From: Longimicrobium sp.
Lineage (GTDB): Bacteria; Gemmatimonadota; Gemmatimonadetes; Longimicrobiales; Longimicrobiaceae
Direction of reading: 5' to 3'
Length of the DNA stretch: 64,000 bases
NCBI RefSeq assembly: GCF_035474595.1
Contig: NZ_DATIND010000025.1
Location: forward strand, 1-64,000
Under the pieces are notes generated by a model. The model did no database searches, was not told the DNA's origin, and was given only the letters and a program-made list of their open reading frames with translations. Positions 34,932-44,154 of this stretch are shown in pieces (position 1 is the stretch's first letter; every line of letters begins with the position of its first letter). Position numbers and translations under genes: made by a program.

Positions 34932-35180
34932 ATGCGCAAGATCAGGCTGGACGTGGAGAACCTGCAGGTCGAGTCGTTCGCCACCGACCACGCGAGCGGG
35001 AAGGCGGGCACTGTGCACGGCCGCGAGTACACGGTGGGCCGGGAGTGCCCGACCATGGAACCGGGCGCGTGGGGATGCCAGAACAGCGGCGTCGCGTCAT
35101 GTGTATGGTGCCCGCGCGAAACCGAGACGTGCCAGGACTGCAGCTGGACCGACGGCGACGGAGCCGAGTGCTACTGGTAG
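34932..35180 (+). CDS. Cys-rich RiPP precursor with VESF leader (lanthipeptide-like)
   Basis: 82 residues. The leader MRKIRLDVENLQVESFATD has the K-x-L...VESF pattern shared with the peptides at 50740 and 51194 and typical, as I recall, of pinensin-like class I lanthipeptide precursors. GTVHGREYT may mark the leader/core boundary. The core has seven Cys (39, 49, 57, 60, 67, 70, 80) with many Ser/Thr. Ribosome site agagga, six bases before the ATG. No modifying enzyme is adjacent. Confidence 0.75.
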   Translation: MRKIRLDVENLQVESFATDHASGKAGTVHGREYTVGRECPTMEPGAWGCQNSGVASCVWCPRETETCQDCSWTDGDGAECYW

Positions 35181-35423
35181 CGCGGGGCGGGCCACGGGAG
35201 GGATGCCGCCGCGGGTGACGGCACGGGTGCACGCCGCGAGGTTCACGCTTCCGCAGGAATGCCCCAGCCTGCAGAGCCGGGCAGGTGGAGTGCCGCGGGT
35301 GCGCCGAACAGCAAAACTAGTCGTGCGCATGGCGCGCGCTGAACGCCAGCCCGCGTAGCACGTGATCCCAGCGGCCCCGCGTTTCCATGCATCCAAACCG
35401 CAGAGGTCAGCCGCAATCGCGCT

Positions 35424-35861
35424 CTATTCCAATTCGGCGTGCCGTGCCCGCGAGGCCTCCCGCCGCTCGCGGGCGAGCCTGCGGCCGGGAGAATGGCTTT
35501 CCGCGTCCGGTGCATCGAGCGCCTCGTCGGACGCGTCGTGCCACATCGGCGCCCAGACTTCTTCTAGAATCGATTGCAGGACGGGATCGAAGAATTCCGT
35601 CAGCGCTCCCTTGCGAGCGGATGCCCCGGCGGGCATCTGGAAGTGGCTCAGGATGTCTGCGCGAAAATCCGGGGTGACGGATGCGAGCAGGCGCTCCAGC
35701 GCATCGGCGTCGAATCCCCGAATGATCTTTCCCCGCTCGTTTGCCTCCAACCGGAACTCGGCGTCGGGAAACCTCAGTCGCAGCGGACGATTCGGCGGTG
35801 AGTCCATGACTCCGATCAGTAGCGGTCGCGTGGATTGGAGCCAATCTGCATTCGTCATCAT
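35424..35861 (-). CDS. Hypothetical protein
   Basis: 145 residues, not recognised. The N-terminal part has a strand-like pattern (PLRLRFPDAEFRLEANERGK), the middle is helical, and the C-terminus is charged and Arg/Glu-rich (SPGRRLARERREASRARHAE). There is no signal peptide or membrane segment. Two adjacent ATGs (35861 and 35858) could start it. It lies just past the terminator of the efflux operon and is read in the same direction. Codon use supports this frame over the alternatives. Confidence 0.55.
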   Translation of the reverse strand: MMTNADWLQSTRPLLIGVMDSPPNRPLRLRFPDAEFRLEANERGKIIRGFDADALERLLASVTPDFRADILSHFQMPAGASARKGALTEFFDPVLQSILEEVWAPMWHDASDEALDAPDAESHSPGRRLARERREASRARHAELE

Positions 35862-35896
35862 CCGATCGCCATCGCGTTGCGAACTGAAAACAGGAA

Positions 35897-35922
35897 AGCC
35901 GCGGAGGCGAACCCCCGCGGCT
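35897..35922 (-). terminator. Terminator of the efflux operon
   Basis: On the minus strand: agccgcgg, loop, ccgcggct followed by ttcctgtttt. It lies 22 bases past the RND gene stop. Confidence 0.7.
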
Positions 35923-35944
35923 CATTGACGGATGCACAATCGCC

Positions 35945-38900
35945 TCAATCCGCCGCCTGCGCCGAATCGCCATCGCCGCTGCCGTCGCGGGTGCCGCGCA
36001 CGGGCAGCTCCAGCTGCTGGCCGCCGGCGCCCGCCTGCTCGCGGCTCCTGCGGCGCACCTTGGTCTCGATCCAGCGGTTGAAGCCGTCCATGTAGGTGTA
36101 GATCACCGGCGTCACGTACAGCGTGATGATCTGGCTGAACGCCAGCCCGCCCACCACCGCGATCCCCAGCGGCCGCCGCGTCTCGGCGCCCGCGCCCAGC
36201 GCCAGCGCGATCGGCAGCGTGCCCGCCAGCGCGGCGACGGTCGTCATCATGATGGGCCGGAAGCGCACGTGCGCCGCGTGCACGATGGCGTGCTCGGCGC
36301 TCATCCCCTGGTCGCGCTCGGCCTCGACCGCGAAGTCGATCATCATGATCGCGTTCTTCTTCACGATCCCGATCAGCAGGATGATCCCCACGAAGGCGTA
36401 GACGGACAGCTCCGCGCGGCAGATGAGCAGCGCCAGCAGCGCCCCGAAGGCCGCGAAGGGGAGCCCCGAGAGGATGGTCAGCGGGTGGATCACGCTCTCG
36501 TACAGGATCCCCAGGATGATGTAGATCACGAAGATGGCGATCCACACCAGCACCAGCAGCCCCGCCTGCGTGCTCTGGAACACCTGCGCCGTTCCCGAGA
36601 ACTGCGTGGTGACCCCCGCCGGCAGGTTCGCCGCCGCCAGCCGCTCCACCTCGGCCGTCGCCGCGCCCAGCGCCACCCCGGGCTTCAGGTTGAACGACAG
36701 GGTCACGGAGGGGATCTGCCCCGAGTGGCTCACCGCCACCGGCCCCGCCGTGCGGCTGAGCGACGCCACCGCGTTCAGCGGCACCAGCGCCCCCGTCTGC
36801 GAGCGGATGTAGAGGAAGCCCAGCGCCGAGATGTCCTGCTGGTACTGCGGCAGCAGCTCCAGCACCACCCAGTACTCGTCCTCGGGCGCGTAGATGGTGC
36901 TCACCTGGCGGCTGCCGTAGGCATCGTACAGCGTGCTCTGGATCTGCTCGCTGGTCACCCCGTACGCCGCGGCGCGCAGCGGGTCGATCTGCACCGTCAC
37001 TTGCGGGTTGCTGACCTCCAGGTCGCTGTTCACGTCCTGGATCAGGTCGCTCTGCCGCAGCTCGCCCTCCAGCTTCGCCGCGGCCGGGTACAGCGACTCG
37101 ATGTCGGAGCCCTGCAGCGTGAACTGGTAGGCGCTGCGCGAGCTGCGGCCGCCGATCTGGATGGCCGGCGGCAGCTGCACGAAGGCGTTGATCCCCGGCG
37201 TCCGCCCCAGCTTGCGCCGCAGCTCGTTCGCGATCTCCTGCGCCGGCAGCCGCTCGCCGCGCGGCTTCAGCGTCAGCAGCAGCCGCCCCGAGTTCGATCC
37301 CCCGCCGCCCCCGCCTCCGCCGCCGACGGACGACATCACCCCGGCGATGTTCGGGTCGCGCTGCGCGATGGCCGCGATCTGCCGCTGGTGCTTCACCATC
37401 TCGGTGAAGCTGATCCCCTGCGCCGCCTGCGTGCTCACGTTCAGCTGCCCCGTGTCCTGGTCGGGGATGAAGCCCTTGGGCACCAGCCGGAAGAGCACCA
37501 CCGTGCCCACCAGTACCAGCAGCGAGAAGAGCATCACCACCCCGCGCCGCCGCATCGCCCAGTCGAGCGACGACTGGTACTTCGCCAGCGCCCAGTCGTA
37601 CGCGGCCTCCGTCTTCTGATAGAATTTCCCGTGCGTCTCCCCCGCGTGCGAGCGCAGGAAGCGGCTCCCCAGCATCGGCGTCAGCGTCAGCGAGACGAGC
37701 CCGGAGACCAGGATCGCGACGGCGATGGTCACCGCGAACTCGCGGAAGAGGCGGCCGATGATCCCCGAGAGGAAGAGAAGGGGGATGAAGACGGCCACGA
37801 GCGACACCGTCATCGACACGATGGTGAAGCCCACCTCCTTCGCGCCGTCGATGGCCGCCCGCATCGGCGGCTTTCCCATCTCCAGGTGCCGGACGACGTT
37901 CTCCAGCATCACGATGGCGTCGTCCACCACGAAGCCCACCGCCAGCGTCAGCGCCATCAGCGACAGGTTGTCCAGCGAGTAGCCCAGGAACTTCATCACC
38001 GCGAAGGTGCCCAGGATCGACATGGGCAGCGCCAGCGCGGGGATCACCGTCGCCGACAGGTTGCGCAGGAAGAGGAAGATGACGGCCACGACCAGGAACA
38101 GCGTCAGCAGCAGCGTCAGCTTCACGTCGTGGACCGATTCCTGGATGCTGACCGAGCGGTCGAACAGCAGGTTCAGCTGCACGTTCCCCGGCACCTGCGA
38201 GCGCAGCGAATCGACCTCCGCGCGCACCTTCTCCGCCACGTCCACCGTGTTGGAGCCGGGCTGGCGCTGGACCGCGAGGACGATGGCGCGCGTGCCGTTG
38301 AACCAGCTCGCCGTTCTGTTGTCCTGCACGTCGTCCAGCACCCGCCCCAGCGCGCCCAGCTGCACCGCCGCGCCGTTGCGGTGGACGACGGTCACCGTGC
38401 GGAACCCCGCCGCGTCGTGCAGCTGCCCGTTGGCCTGCACCGTCAGCGACGTCGTCCGCCCGGCGATGACGCCCGTGGGCAGGTTGGCGTTCTGCTGGCC
38501 GATGGCGCTCACCACCTCGTCGATGCTGAGGTTGCGGTAGGCCAGGGCGGTCGGGTCCAGCTGCACGCGCACGGCGTACTTCTGCGAGCCATAGACGGAG
38601 ACCTGCGCCACCCCCTCCACCGTCGACAACCGCTGGCCGATCGTCGTCTCCGCGATCTCGTCCATCTGCTGCAGCGAGACGGTGGGCGAGGTCAGCGCGT
38701 AGTAGATGATGGGCGCGTCCGCGGGGTTCGCCTTCCGGTACGAGGGCGGCTGGATGTCGGGCGGAAGCTGGCGCAGCGTCTTGGAGATGGCCGACTGCAC
38801 GTCCTGCGCGGCCGCGTCCACGTCGCGGTTCAGCGAGAACTGGATGGTGACGTTGGTCGACCCCAGCGTGCTGGTCGACGTCATGTTGTCGATGCCGGGG

Positions 38901-39121
38901 ATGGTGCTGAACGCCTTCTCCAGCGGCGTGGCGACGGCCGAGGCCATCGTCTGCGGGCTGGCGCCGGGAAGGGAGGCGCTGACGGAGACGGTGGGATAGT
39001 CGACCGTCGGCAGGTCGCTGATCGGCAGCGTCTGGTACGCGGCGATGCCGAACACGGCGATGGCCACCATCACCAGCATGGTCATCACCGGCCGCCGGAT
39101 GAACAGCCCGGAGAAGCTCAT
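35945..39121 (-). CDS. RND multidrug efflux transporter, inner-membrane pump (MdtB/C-AcrB type)
   Basis: 1058 residues, the full length of HAE1-family pumps. The first membrane helix follows SGLFIRRPVMTML. Proton-relay Asp pair in helix 4: AVGFVVDDAIVMLENV. Two large periplasmic loops follow helices 1 and 7, and the second half has GIVKKNAIMMIDFAVEAERD, typical of MdtB/MdtC-like pumps. A run of ten Gly (SSVGGGGGGGGGGSN) interrupts the second porter domain and is unusual. The start overlaps the adaptor gene stop (ATGA). Substrates cannot be read from the sequence. Confidence 0.96.
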   Translation of the reverse strand: MSFSGLFIRRPVMTMLVMVAIAVFGIAAYQTLPISDLPTVDYPTVSVSASLPGASPQTMASAVATPLEKAFSTIPGIDNMTSTSTLGSTNVTIQFSLNRDVDAAAQDVQSAISKTLRQLPPDIQPPSYRKANPADAPIIYYALTSPTVSLQQMDEIAETTIGQRLSTVEGVAQVSVYGSQKYAVRVQLDPTALAYRNLSIDEVVSAIGQQNANLPTGVIAGRTTSLTVQANGQLHDAAGFRTVTVVHRNGAAVQLGALGRVLDDVQDNRTASWFNGTRAIVLAVQRQPGSNTVDVAEKVRAEVDSLRSQVPGNVQLNLLFDRSVSIQESVHDVKLTLLLTLFLVVAVIFLFLRNLSATVIPALALPMSILGTFAVMKFLGYSLDNLSLMALTLAVGFVVDDAIVMLENVVRHLEMGKPPMRAAIDGAKEVGFTIVSMTVSLVAVFIPLLFLSGIIGRLFREFAVTIAVAILVSGLVSLTLTPMLGSRFLRSHAGETHGKFYQKTEAAYDWALAKYQSSLDWAMRRRGVVMLFSLLVLVGTVVLFRLVPKGFIPDQDTGQLNVSTQAAQGISFTEMVKHQRQIAAIAQRDPNIAGVMSSVGGGGGGGGGSNSGRLLLTLKPRGERLPAQEIANELRRKLGRTPGINAFVQLPPAIQIGGRSSRSAYQFTLQGSDIESLYPAAAKLEGELRQSDLIQDVNSDLEVSNPQVTVQIDPLRAAAYGVTSEQIQSTLYDAYGSRQVSTIYAPEDEYWVVLELLPQYQQDISALGFLYIRSQTGALVPLNAVASLSRTAGPVAVSHSGQIPSVTLSFNLKPGVALGAATAEVERLAAANLPAGVTTQFSGTAQVFQSTQAGLLVLVWIAIFVIYIILGILYESVIHPLTILSGLPFAAFGALLALLICRAELSVYAFVGIILLIGIVKKNAIMMIDFAVEAERDQGMSAEHAIVHAAHVRFRPIMMTTVAALAGTLPIALALGAGAETRRPLGIAVVGGLAFSQIITLYVTPVIYTYMDGFNRWIETKVRRRSREQAGAGGQQLELPVRGTRDGSGDGDSAQAAD

Positions 39122-40707
39122 GGCCGCGCGCCTCCCCCCGCCGGCGTTCCCGCCGCCCCTCCGCCCGCCGTCCCCCCCGTCACCCCGCTCGATGCGCCGC
39201 CCGCCGGCCGCGCTCCGCCCGTGACCCCGCGCACGGGGGCGGGAAGGGGCGAGGCGACCGGTGCGCTGCCGTTCCCCGTCCCCGAGCGCGCGCCCGTGGG
39301 CGTCGTCGCCGGCGCGCCCGCGTTCGCGACCGAGGCGCCGCCGCCCGTCCGCGCCACGCCGGTCTGCCCCGCCGCGCCGTTGGTGCGCGCGCCCTGCACG
39401 CCGGCCGTCACCGAGCCCGGCTGTCCGCCGCCGCCCGCGGGCGCGCCGCCGGCCGCCTCCCCGCCGCCGCGCGCTCCGCCGCCGGTGCTCCCCGCGGCCA
39501 CCGCCCCGTCCGGCCCGTCCGACGTCCCCGGCGGGCCGCCCCCCGCTACGCTCCCCGGCCCGTTCTCCGAGCCGTCGCCGGTGACGATCGCCACCTTTCC
39601 GCCGGGCTTCAATCGCGCCTGCCCGTCGGTCACCACCATCTCCCCATCCCCCAGCCCCGCGGAGATGATCGCCAGCTCGCCCACGGTGCGTCCCGCGACC
39701 ACGTTGCGCGACGCCACCGTCTTCGTCTGCGGATTGACGACGTAGACGTAGCTCCCCTGCTGCCCGGTGAGGATCGCGGCCGAGGGGATGGCCAGGACGC
39801 CGCGCTGCACCCCCACGTTCACGGTGAGGAACACGAGCTGGCCGGGCCAGAAGAAGCCGCCGCGGTTCTGGAAGATGGCCTTCCCGGTCACCGTCCCGGT
39901 CAGCGAATCCACGCTGTTGTCCAGGAACGAGAGCGTCCCCGTCTCCGTCACCGCGCCGCTGTCGCTGCGCACCGCCGTCACCTCCAGCGCCCGCTGGGCG
40001 ACCGCGGACTGCAGGAGCGGGAGGTCCTGCGAGAGCACGGGAAAGCGCACCTGCACCGGGCTCAGCTGGTTGATCACCACCAGCGGCCCGGTCGACGGGC
40101 CGACCAGGTTCCCCGCGCGCACCAGCATGGCCCCCGTCTTCCCGGCGATCGGCGCGCGGATGGTCGCGTAAGACAGGTTCACCTCGGCGGCCGCCAGCGC
40201 CGCGCGGTCCGCCTCCACCGTGGCCGAGGCGGCCAGCGCGGCGGCGTGCACCTGGTCGGCCTCCTCGCGGGCCACGTAGTCCTGCCGCACCAGCGTCTGG
40301 TAGCGCGTGTCGTTGCGGCGCGCGGCCTCGGCCTGCGCCTCGTCGCGGGCCAGCGCCGCGCGCGCCTGCGCCGCGGCCGCCATCAGCGGACGCGGGTCGA
40401 TGCGGAACAGCACCTGCCCCGGCCGCACGAACGACCCCTCGGTGAACTCCACCGACTGCAGCGTGCCGCTCACCTGCGACTGGACGGCGACGGTCTGCAT
40501 CGGGTCCACCACGCCGCTCGCCGTCACCGTCACCGGCGCGTCGATGATGCGCGCCACCGCCACGCGCACCGCCGTCGGCGGCCCGCCGCGCCCGCGTCCC
40601 CCCGCGCCAGCCTGGCCCTCGCCCTTCTTCCCGCACGCGGCCGACGCTGCCGACCACCCGACGAGCAGCGCGAGCACCGTCCAGCGCATTCCCCTGTATC
40701 CCTTCAT
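39118..40707 (-). CDS. RND efflux periplasmic adaptor with long Gly/Ala-rich C-terminal tail
   Basis: 529 residues. Lipoprotein-like N-terminus (LLVGWSAASAACGKK), then the membrane-fusion fold: barrel-sandwich halves (VSGTLQSVEFTEGSFVRPGQ and YATIRAPIAGKTGAMLVRAG), helical hairpin, and beta-barrel (GTVTGKAIFQNRGGFFWPGQ). The normal fold ends near residue 385; the remaining 140 or so residues are Gly, Ala, Pro and Thr-rich low complexity, not usual for MdtA/AcrA. It overlaps both neighbours by four bases. Confidence 0.93.
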   Translation of the reverse strand: MKGYRGMRWTVLALLVGWSAASAACGKKGEGQAGAGGRGRGGPPTAVRVAVARIIDAPVTVTASGVVDPMQTVAVQSQVSGTLQSVEFTEGSFVRPGQVLFRIDPRPLMAAAAQARAALARDEAQAEAARRNDTRYQTLVRQDYVAREEADQVHAAALAASATVEADRAALAAAEVNLSYATIRAPIAGKTGAMLVRAGNLVGPSTGPLVVINQLSPVQVRFPVLSQDLPLLQSAVAQRALEVTAVRSDSGAVTETGTLSFLDNSVDSLTGTVTGKAIFQNRGGFFWPGQLVFLTVNVGVQRGVLAIPSAAILTGQQGSYVYVVNPQTKTVASRNVVAGRTVGELAIISAGLGDGEMVVTDGQARLKPGGKVAIVTGDGSENGPGSVAGGGPPGTSDGPDGAVAAGSTGGGARGGGEAAGGAPAGGGGQPGSVTAGVQGARTNGAAGQTGVARTGGGASVANAGAPATTPTGARSGTGNGSAPVASPLPAPVRGVTGGARPAGGASSGVTGGTAGGGAAGTPAGGGARP

Positions 40708-42302
40708 GGTGCCGTTCCCGTGGTGTCGGTGCCGATCAGCAGGTTGGGCCGGCCCGCCAGGTCCAGCGAGCCGGTATCGTGCCCGAGCTGGACCAGCGCG
40801 GTGCGCCACTCCCAGCGCGCCTGGATGGCCTCGGCCCGCGCCGTGGCCAGCGCGCTCCGCGCCAGCAGCACGTCCACGATCGTCCCCACGCCGGAGCGGT
40901 ACCGCCCCGCCGCGACGGTGGCCGATTGCGCCGCGTCGGCGACGAGGGAGGTGGAGGTGTGGACGCGCTGCGTGGCCGCCTGCAGCGCGTAGTAGTCGGT
41001 GAACACCTGCAGCGAGATCTGCTGCCGCACGCCGGTCACCCGCGCCAGCTGCGCGTCGTAGCGCTCGCGGGCCGCGCGCACGTCGAACTGCCGCGAGAAG
41101 CCGTCGAAGATGGGGATCTGCACCCCCAGCGAGATGGTGTAGCCGCGCGAGGTGGCCGTCTGCGGCTGAAAGGTGCGCGTCGCGGTGGCGTTGGAGCGCA
41201 GGAAGAGGGCGGGGTAGCCGGCCGAGCGCGCCACGCGCACCTCCGCCGCCAGCGCGCGCGCCTCGGCGCGGGCCAGCGCCAGCTCCGGGCGCTCGGCGGT
41301 CGCCCGCGCGATCAGCGCGTCCACGTTCGCGGCCACGTTGGCAACCGACTCGTCCGCCGTCACCTCGGGGATGGTGAAGCGGGTGTTCGCCTGCAGCCCC
41401 ATCGCCACCGCCAGGTTGCCGCGCGCGCTGAAGTAGTCCGCCTCCAGCGTCTGCAGCTGCAGCCGCGCCTGCGACAGCGCCGTCCGCGTCTGCAGCACCT
41501 CCTGGATGGACGACACCCCCACGCGATGGCGCTCCTCGGCCGCGGCCAGGTCCGCCTGCGCCTCGGTGACCGCCACCTGCTGGGCGTCGCGCAGCGCGCG
41601 CGTGGCCAGGAAGGAGAAGAGGGCCGATTCCACCTGCAGCACCACGTCGCGCACGGTGGCGTTGTGCTCCAGGCTGGCCTCGATCGCCCGCTCCCGTGCC
41701 GCCTCGATCGACCCCGCCCGCCCTCCGAAGTCGAAGACCAGGTACGACAGGGAGACGGAAGGCGTCAGCGTCAGCCGCCGCACCGTGGTCGATCCGCCCC
41801 CGCCGCCCGATCCCCCGCCGCCGGATCCGCCGCCCGTCCCCGTCGAATCGCCGCCCGTCGATCCACCGCCCGTCGATCCCCCGCTCGCTCCGCCAGACGT
41901 CCGGGTGACGGAGCGCGTCAGGTCCACGTCCGCGTCGATGGTGGGGTACAGCTGCCCCCGCGCGGAGCCATAGACGTCGGCGGCGGCGCGCGCGGTGGCG
42001 TACGACTCGCGCGTCGCGGGGTTGTTGCGCAGCGCCAGCTCCACCACCTCCGTCAGCGCCAGCTCGCGCACCCCGCCCGCCGTCTCCGCGTCCGCCGCCA
42101 GCGCCCGCGCCGCCTCGGGCGAGGCGGGCGCGGTGTCGGCCGGCGGCGGGGTGCGCGCGGGCGCGGGCACCGGCCACAGCGTGCCGGGCCCCGCCGGAGC
42201 CGCCGGACCGCCGTAGATGCGCGGCTGCGGCGGCGCGCAGGCAGCCATCAGCGCCAGCGCGGCCGCCGCAGCCGCTGCGTTGAAATATCGAAACGAAGCC
42301 AT
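40704..42302 (-). CDS. Outer-membrane efflux protein, TolC/OprM-like lipoprotein
   Basis: 532 residues, first gene of the efflux operon. Signal with lipobox LALMAACAPP, a Pro/Ala linker, then two OEP repeats (LALTEVVELALRNNPATRES and RPELALARAEARALAAEVRV) forming the periplasmic alpha-barrel and outer-membrane beta-barrel. Where the first extracellular beta-hairpin would be there is an insert of about 40 residues made almost only of Gly, Ser and Thr. Together with the adaptor and pump it completes a tripartite exporter. Confidence 0.93.
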   Translation of the reverse strand: MASFRYFNAAAAAAALALMAACAPPQPRIYGGPAAPAGPGTLWPVPAPARTPPPADTAPASPEAARALAADAETAGGVRELALTEVVELALRNNPATRESYATARAAADVYGSARGQLYPTIDADVDLTRSVTRTSGGASGGSTGGGSTGGDSTGTGGGSGGGGSGGGGGSTTVRRLTLTPSVSLSYLVFDFGGRAGSIEAARERAIEASLEHNATVRDVVLQVESALFSFLATRALRDAQQVAVTEAQADLAAAEERHRVGVSSIQEVLQTRTALSQARLQLQTLEADYFSARGNLAVAMGLQANTRFTIPEVTADESVANVAANVDALIARATAERPELALARAEARALAAEVRVARSAGYPALFLRSNATATRTFQPQTATSRGYTISLGVQIPIFDGFSRQFDVRAARERYDAQLARVTGVRQQISLQVFTDYYALQAATQRVHTSTSLVADAAQSATVAAGRYRSGVGTIVDVLLARSALATARAEAIQARWEWRTALVQLGHDTGSLDLAGRPNLLIGTDTTGTAP

Positions 42303-42636
42303 CCCTTTCCTTCACCCAGGCAGCACGTCCCCACCGGCCTCTCGCCGGGCGGGAAGCGCCGGTTGCGCACAAGGAATGCCCAACCTTGCTCCCCCGCCAT
42401 GGAAAGCACGAACCCCAAGCCCCGCGCGAGGTTAAGGCCTCCGATCCTCCATCCGGAGTGTCACCTGTAACGCATGGGAACCCATCTAAACCGATCGATC
42501 AGGGGAGATGGTGCAATCCCCATCTCCTGCGCTTTCCCCGCAGTCCATCCCCACCCGAAAATCCGCGATAACTCATCGCACGCCGAGCCCTCCCCAACTC
42601 CCCCTCCGCGCTTCCCGCAGGGACGCCCACATCAGT

Positions 42637-42676
42637 CCTCCGCGTCTCCGCGTCTCCGCGAGAGATCCCGCGATGC
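42637..42676. repeat. Repeat family E, copy 3 (half element)
   Basis: Only the ctccgcgtctccgcgtctcc arm and the flank gagagatcccgcgatgc are present, just before the 8-bp tandem array. See 6370 and 8910. Confidence 0.55.
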
Positions 42677-42694
42677 TTCCCCATCCCGCCAACG

Positions 42695-42814
42695 CACTCC
42701 CGCACTCCCGCACTCCCGCACTCCCGCACTCCCGCACTCCCGCACTCCCGCACTCCCGCACTCCCGCACTTCCGCACTTCCGCACTTCCGCACTCCCGCA
42801 CTCCCGCACTTTCG
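42695..42814 (+). repeat. 8-bp tandem array, 15 units
   Basis: Fifteen consecutive copies of cactcccg with four c-to-t variants (cacttccg, cactttcg). The reverse complement unit cggaagtg forms a second array at 53883-53937. The rest of the 608-base spacer 42303-42910 holds the efflux promoter region, a family E half copy and the SDR promoter. Confidence 0.95.
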
Positions 42815-42836
42815 CACCCTGTCCCCGGCGCGGAAG

Positions 42837-42866
42837 TTGCCTTCCCCGCCGCCGACGCAGTACAAT
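42837..42866 (+). promoter_or_regulatory. Probable promoter of the SDR gene
   Basis: ttgcct, 18 bases, tacaat, ending 45 bases before the ATG at 42911. Confidence 0.5.
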
Positions 42867-42910
42867 GCAGTCCAATCCCCACAAGCCACGAACCCCACGC
42901 CAGGTCGCTG

Positions 42911-43831
42911 ATGCCCTCATCCGAGCCCGGACGCGACCCCGAACCCCAAAAGCCGTCGGCCCAGTACCATCCGCTCCAGATGGAGGGGCTGCGCGTGGCC
43001 GACCCCGTGGAGCAGCTCCTCGAGGAAGTGACCGAGGAGACGCAGCCGCAGTCGCTGAACTACGGCTCGGCCATGCGCGGCCGCGTGGCCATCGTCACCG
43101 GCGGCGCCACGGGGATCGGCAAGGCCATCGCGCTGGAGTTCGCGCGCCACGGCGTGCACGTGGCCTTCAACTGGTTCCAGTACGACACCCGCGGCGACGT
43201 GGGCGAAGAGGCCGAGCAGACCGCCCGCGAGATCAAGAGCCTGGAGGTGGGCGTCCACCACGAGGAGTGCGACGTCCGCGACGCCCGCGCCGTCGACCGC
43301 TTCGTGGGCGAGACGGTGGAGAAGCTGGGCGGCGTGAACATCCTGGTGAACAACGCCGGCATCGCCCGCGACCGCGCGCTCTGGCGGCTCACCGACGAGC
43401 AGTGGCGCTCGGTGCTCGACACCAACCTCACCGGCGCCTTCCACCTGATCCGCGCCGTCAGCCCCATCTACCGCCGCCAGCACGACGGCAAGATCGTGAA
43501 CGTCAGCTCCGTCCACGGCATCCGCAGCGAGTTCGGGCTGGCCAACTACAGCGCGTCCAAGGCGGGGCTGCTGGGGCTCACGCGCTCGGCGGCGCTGGAG
43601 CTGGGCCCCAGCAACGTGAACGTGAACGCCGTGGCGCCCGGCTACATCCGCACCACGCGGCTCACCAGCGGCGTTCCCGCCGAGATCCTCGACACCGCCC
43701 GCGAGCGCGCCGTGCTGGGGCGCCTGGGCGATCCGCAGGACGTGGCCAACGTGGTGGTGTTCCTCTGCTCCGAGTACGCGCGCCACATCACCGGCGCCGT
43801 GATCCCGGTCGACGGCGGCCATCTGCTCTGA
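42911..43831 (+). CDS. SDR-family oxidoreductase, 3-oxoacyl-ACP/acetoacetyl-CoA reductase-like
   Basis: 306 residues, an SDR with an N-terminal extension of about 55 residues. The NADP-binding motif is IVTGGATGIGKAIALEFARH, then ILVNNAGIARDRA, the catalytic Ser in VNVSSVHG and Tyr/Lys in YSASKAGLLGLTRSAALELG; it ends with VDGG, as in FabG/PhbB. FabG-type function is most likely, but specificity is open. It stands alone with its own promoter, and no fatty-acid genes flank it. Confidence 0.88.
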   Translation: MPSSEPGRDPEPQKPSAQYHPLQMEGLRVADPVEQLLEEVTEETQPQSLNYGSAMRGRVAIVTGGATGIGKAIALEFARHGVHVAFNWFQYDTRGDVGEEAEQTAREIKSLEVGVHHEECDVRDARAVDRFVGETVEKLGGVNILVNNAGIARDRALWRLTDEQWRSVLDTNLTGAFHLIRAVSPIYRRQHDGKIVNVSSVHGIRSEFGLANYSASKAGLLGLTRSAALELGPSNVNVNAVAPGYIRTTRLTSGVPAEILDTARERAVLGRLGDPQDVANVVVFLCSEYARHITGAVIPVDGGHLL

Positions 43832-43843
43832 TTCTCGCTATCT

Positions 43844-44026
43844 TTGAACGGCGGGGTTCGGGCGTGTTTGGCGCCGAGGCGCCAAACCGGGCTGCGCGCG
43901 CGGTAGGCAACGATACGACTGTTGCCAACCGCGCCGGGCCACCCCCGCGCACGAGCATCGCCGCCGGTCCGCCGCATCCGCGGCGCGGCGGCGTCCCGGC
44001 CCTTCGGGCGCGCATCCCTCACGCAG
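43844..44026 (+). repeat. Repeat family D, copy 1 (about 185 bp, palindrome-rich)
   Basis: Contains gtttggcgcc-ga-ggcgccaaac (43866-43887) and ggcaac-gatacgact-gttgcc (43906-43926), and ends cccttcgggcgcgcatccct. The second copy is at 50981-51166 in the same orientation, with both palindromes kept although the loops differ. It lies right after the SDR gene. Confidence 0.8.
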
Positions 44027-44045
44027 ATGCGAGCCTTACGTTGAG

Positions 44046-44097
44046 TTCTCCCCCTTCTCCTGCTGTCGGGAGAAGGGGCCGGGGGAATGAGGGCCCT
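44046..44097. repeat. Repeat family G, copy 2
   Basis: ccccttctcc-tgctgtcg-ggagaagggg followed by gggggaatgagggccctcgc; the reverse complement of 19141-19192. Confidence 0.6.
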
Positions 44098-44154
44098 CGC
44101 GCGCGGCGAGCCCCGCGGATCCATCGCCGACACCCGAATCTTCCGCAATCCCGA

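Noticed and set aside
36269-39745. 1158-codon open frame on the plus strand opposite the RND pump
   Set aside because: Composition is His/Arg/Gln-rich low complexity; the minus strand encodes a complete pump with all motifs.
42695-42814. Possible CRISPR array
   Set aside because: Units are 8 bases with no spacers between them; no cas genes are near.
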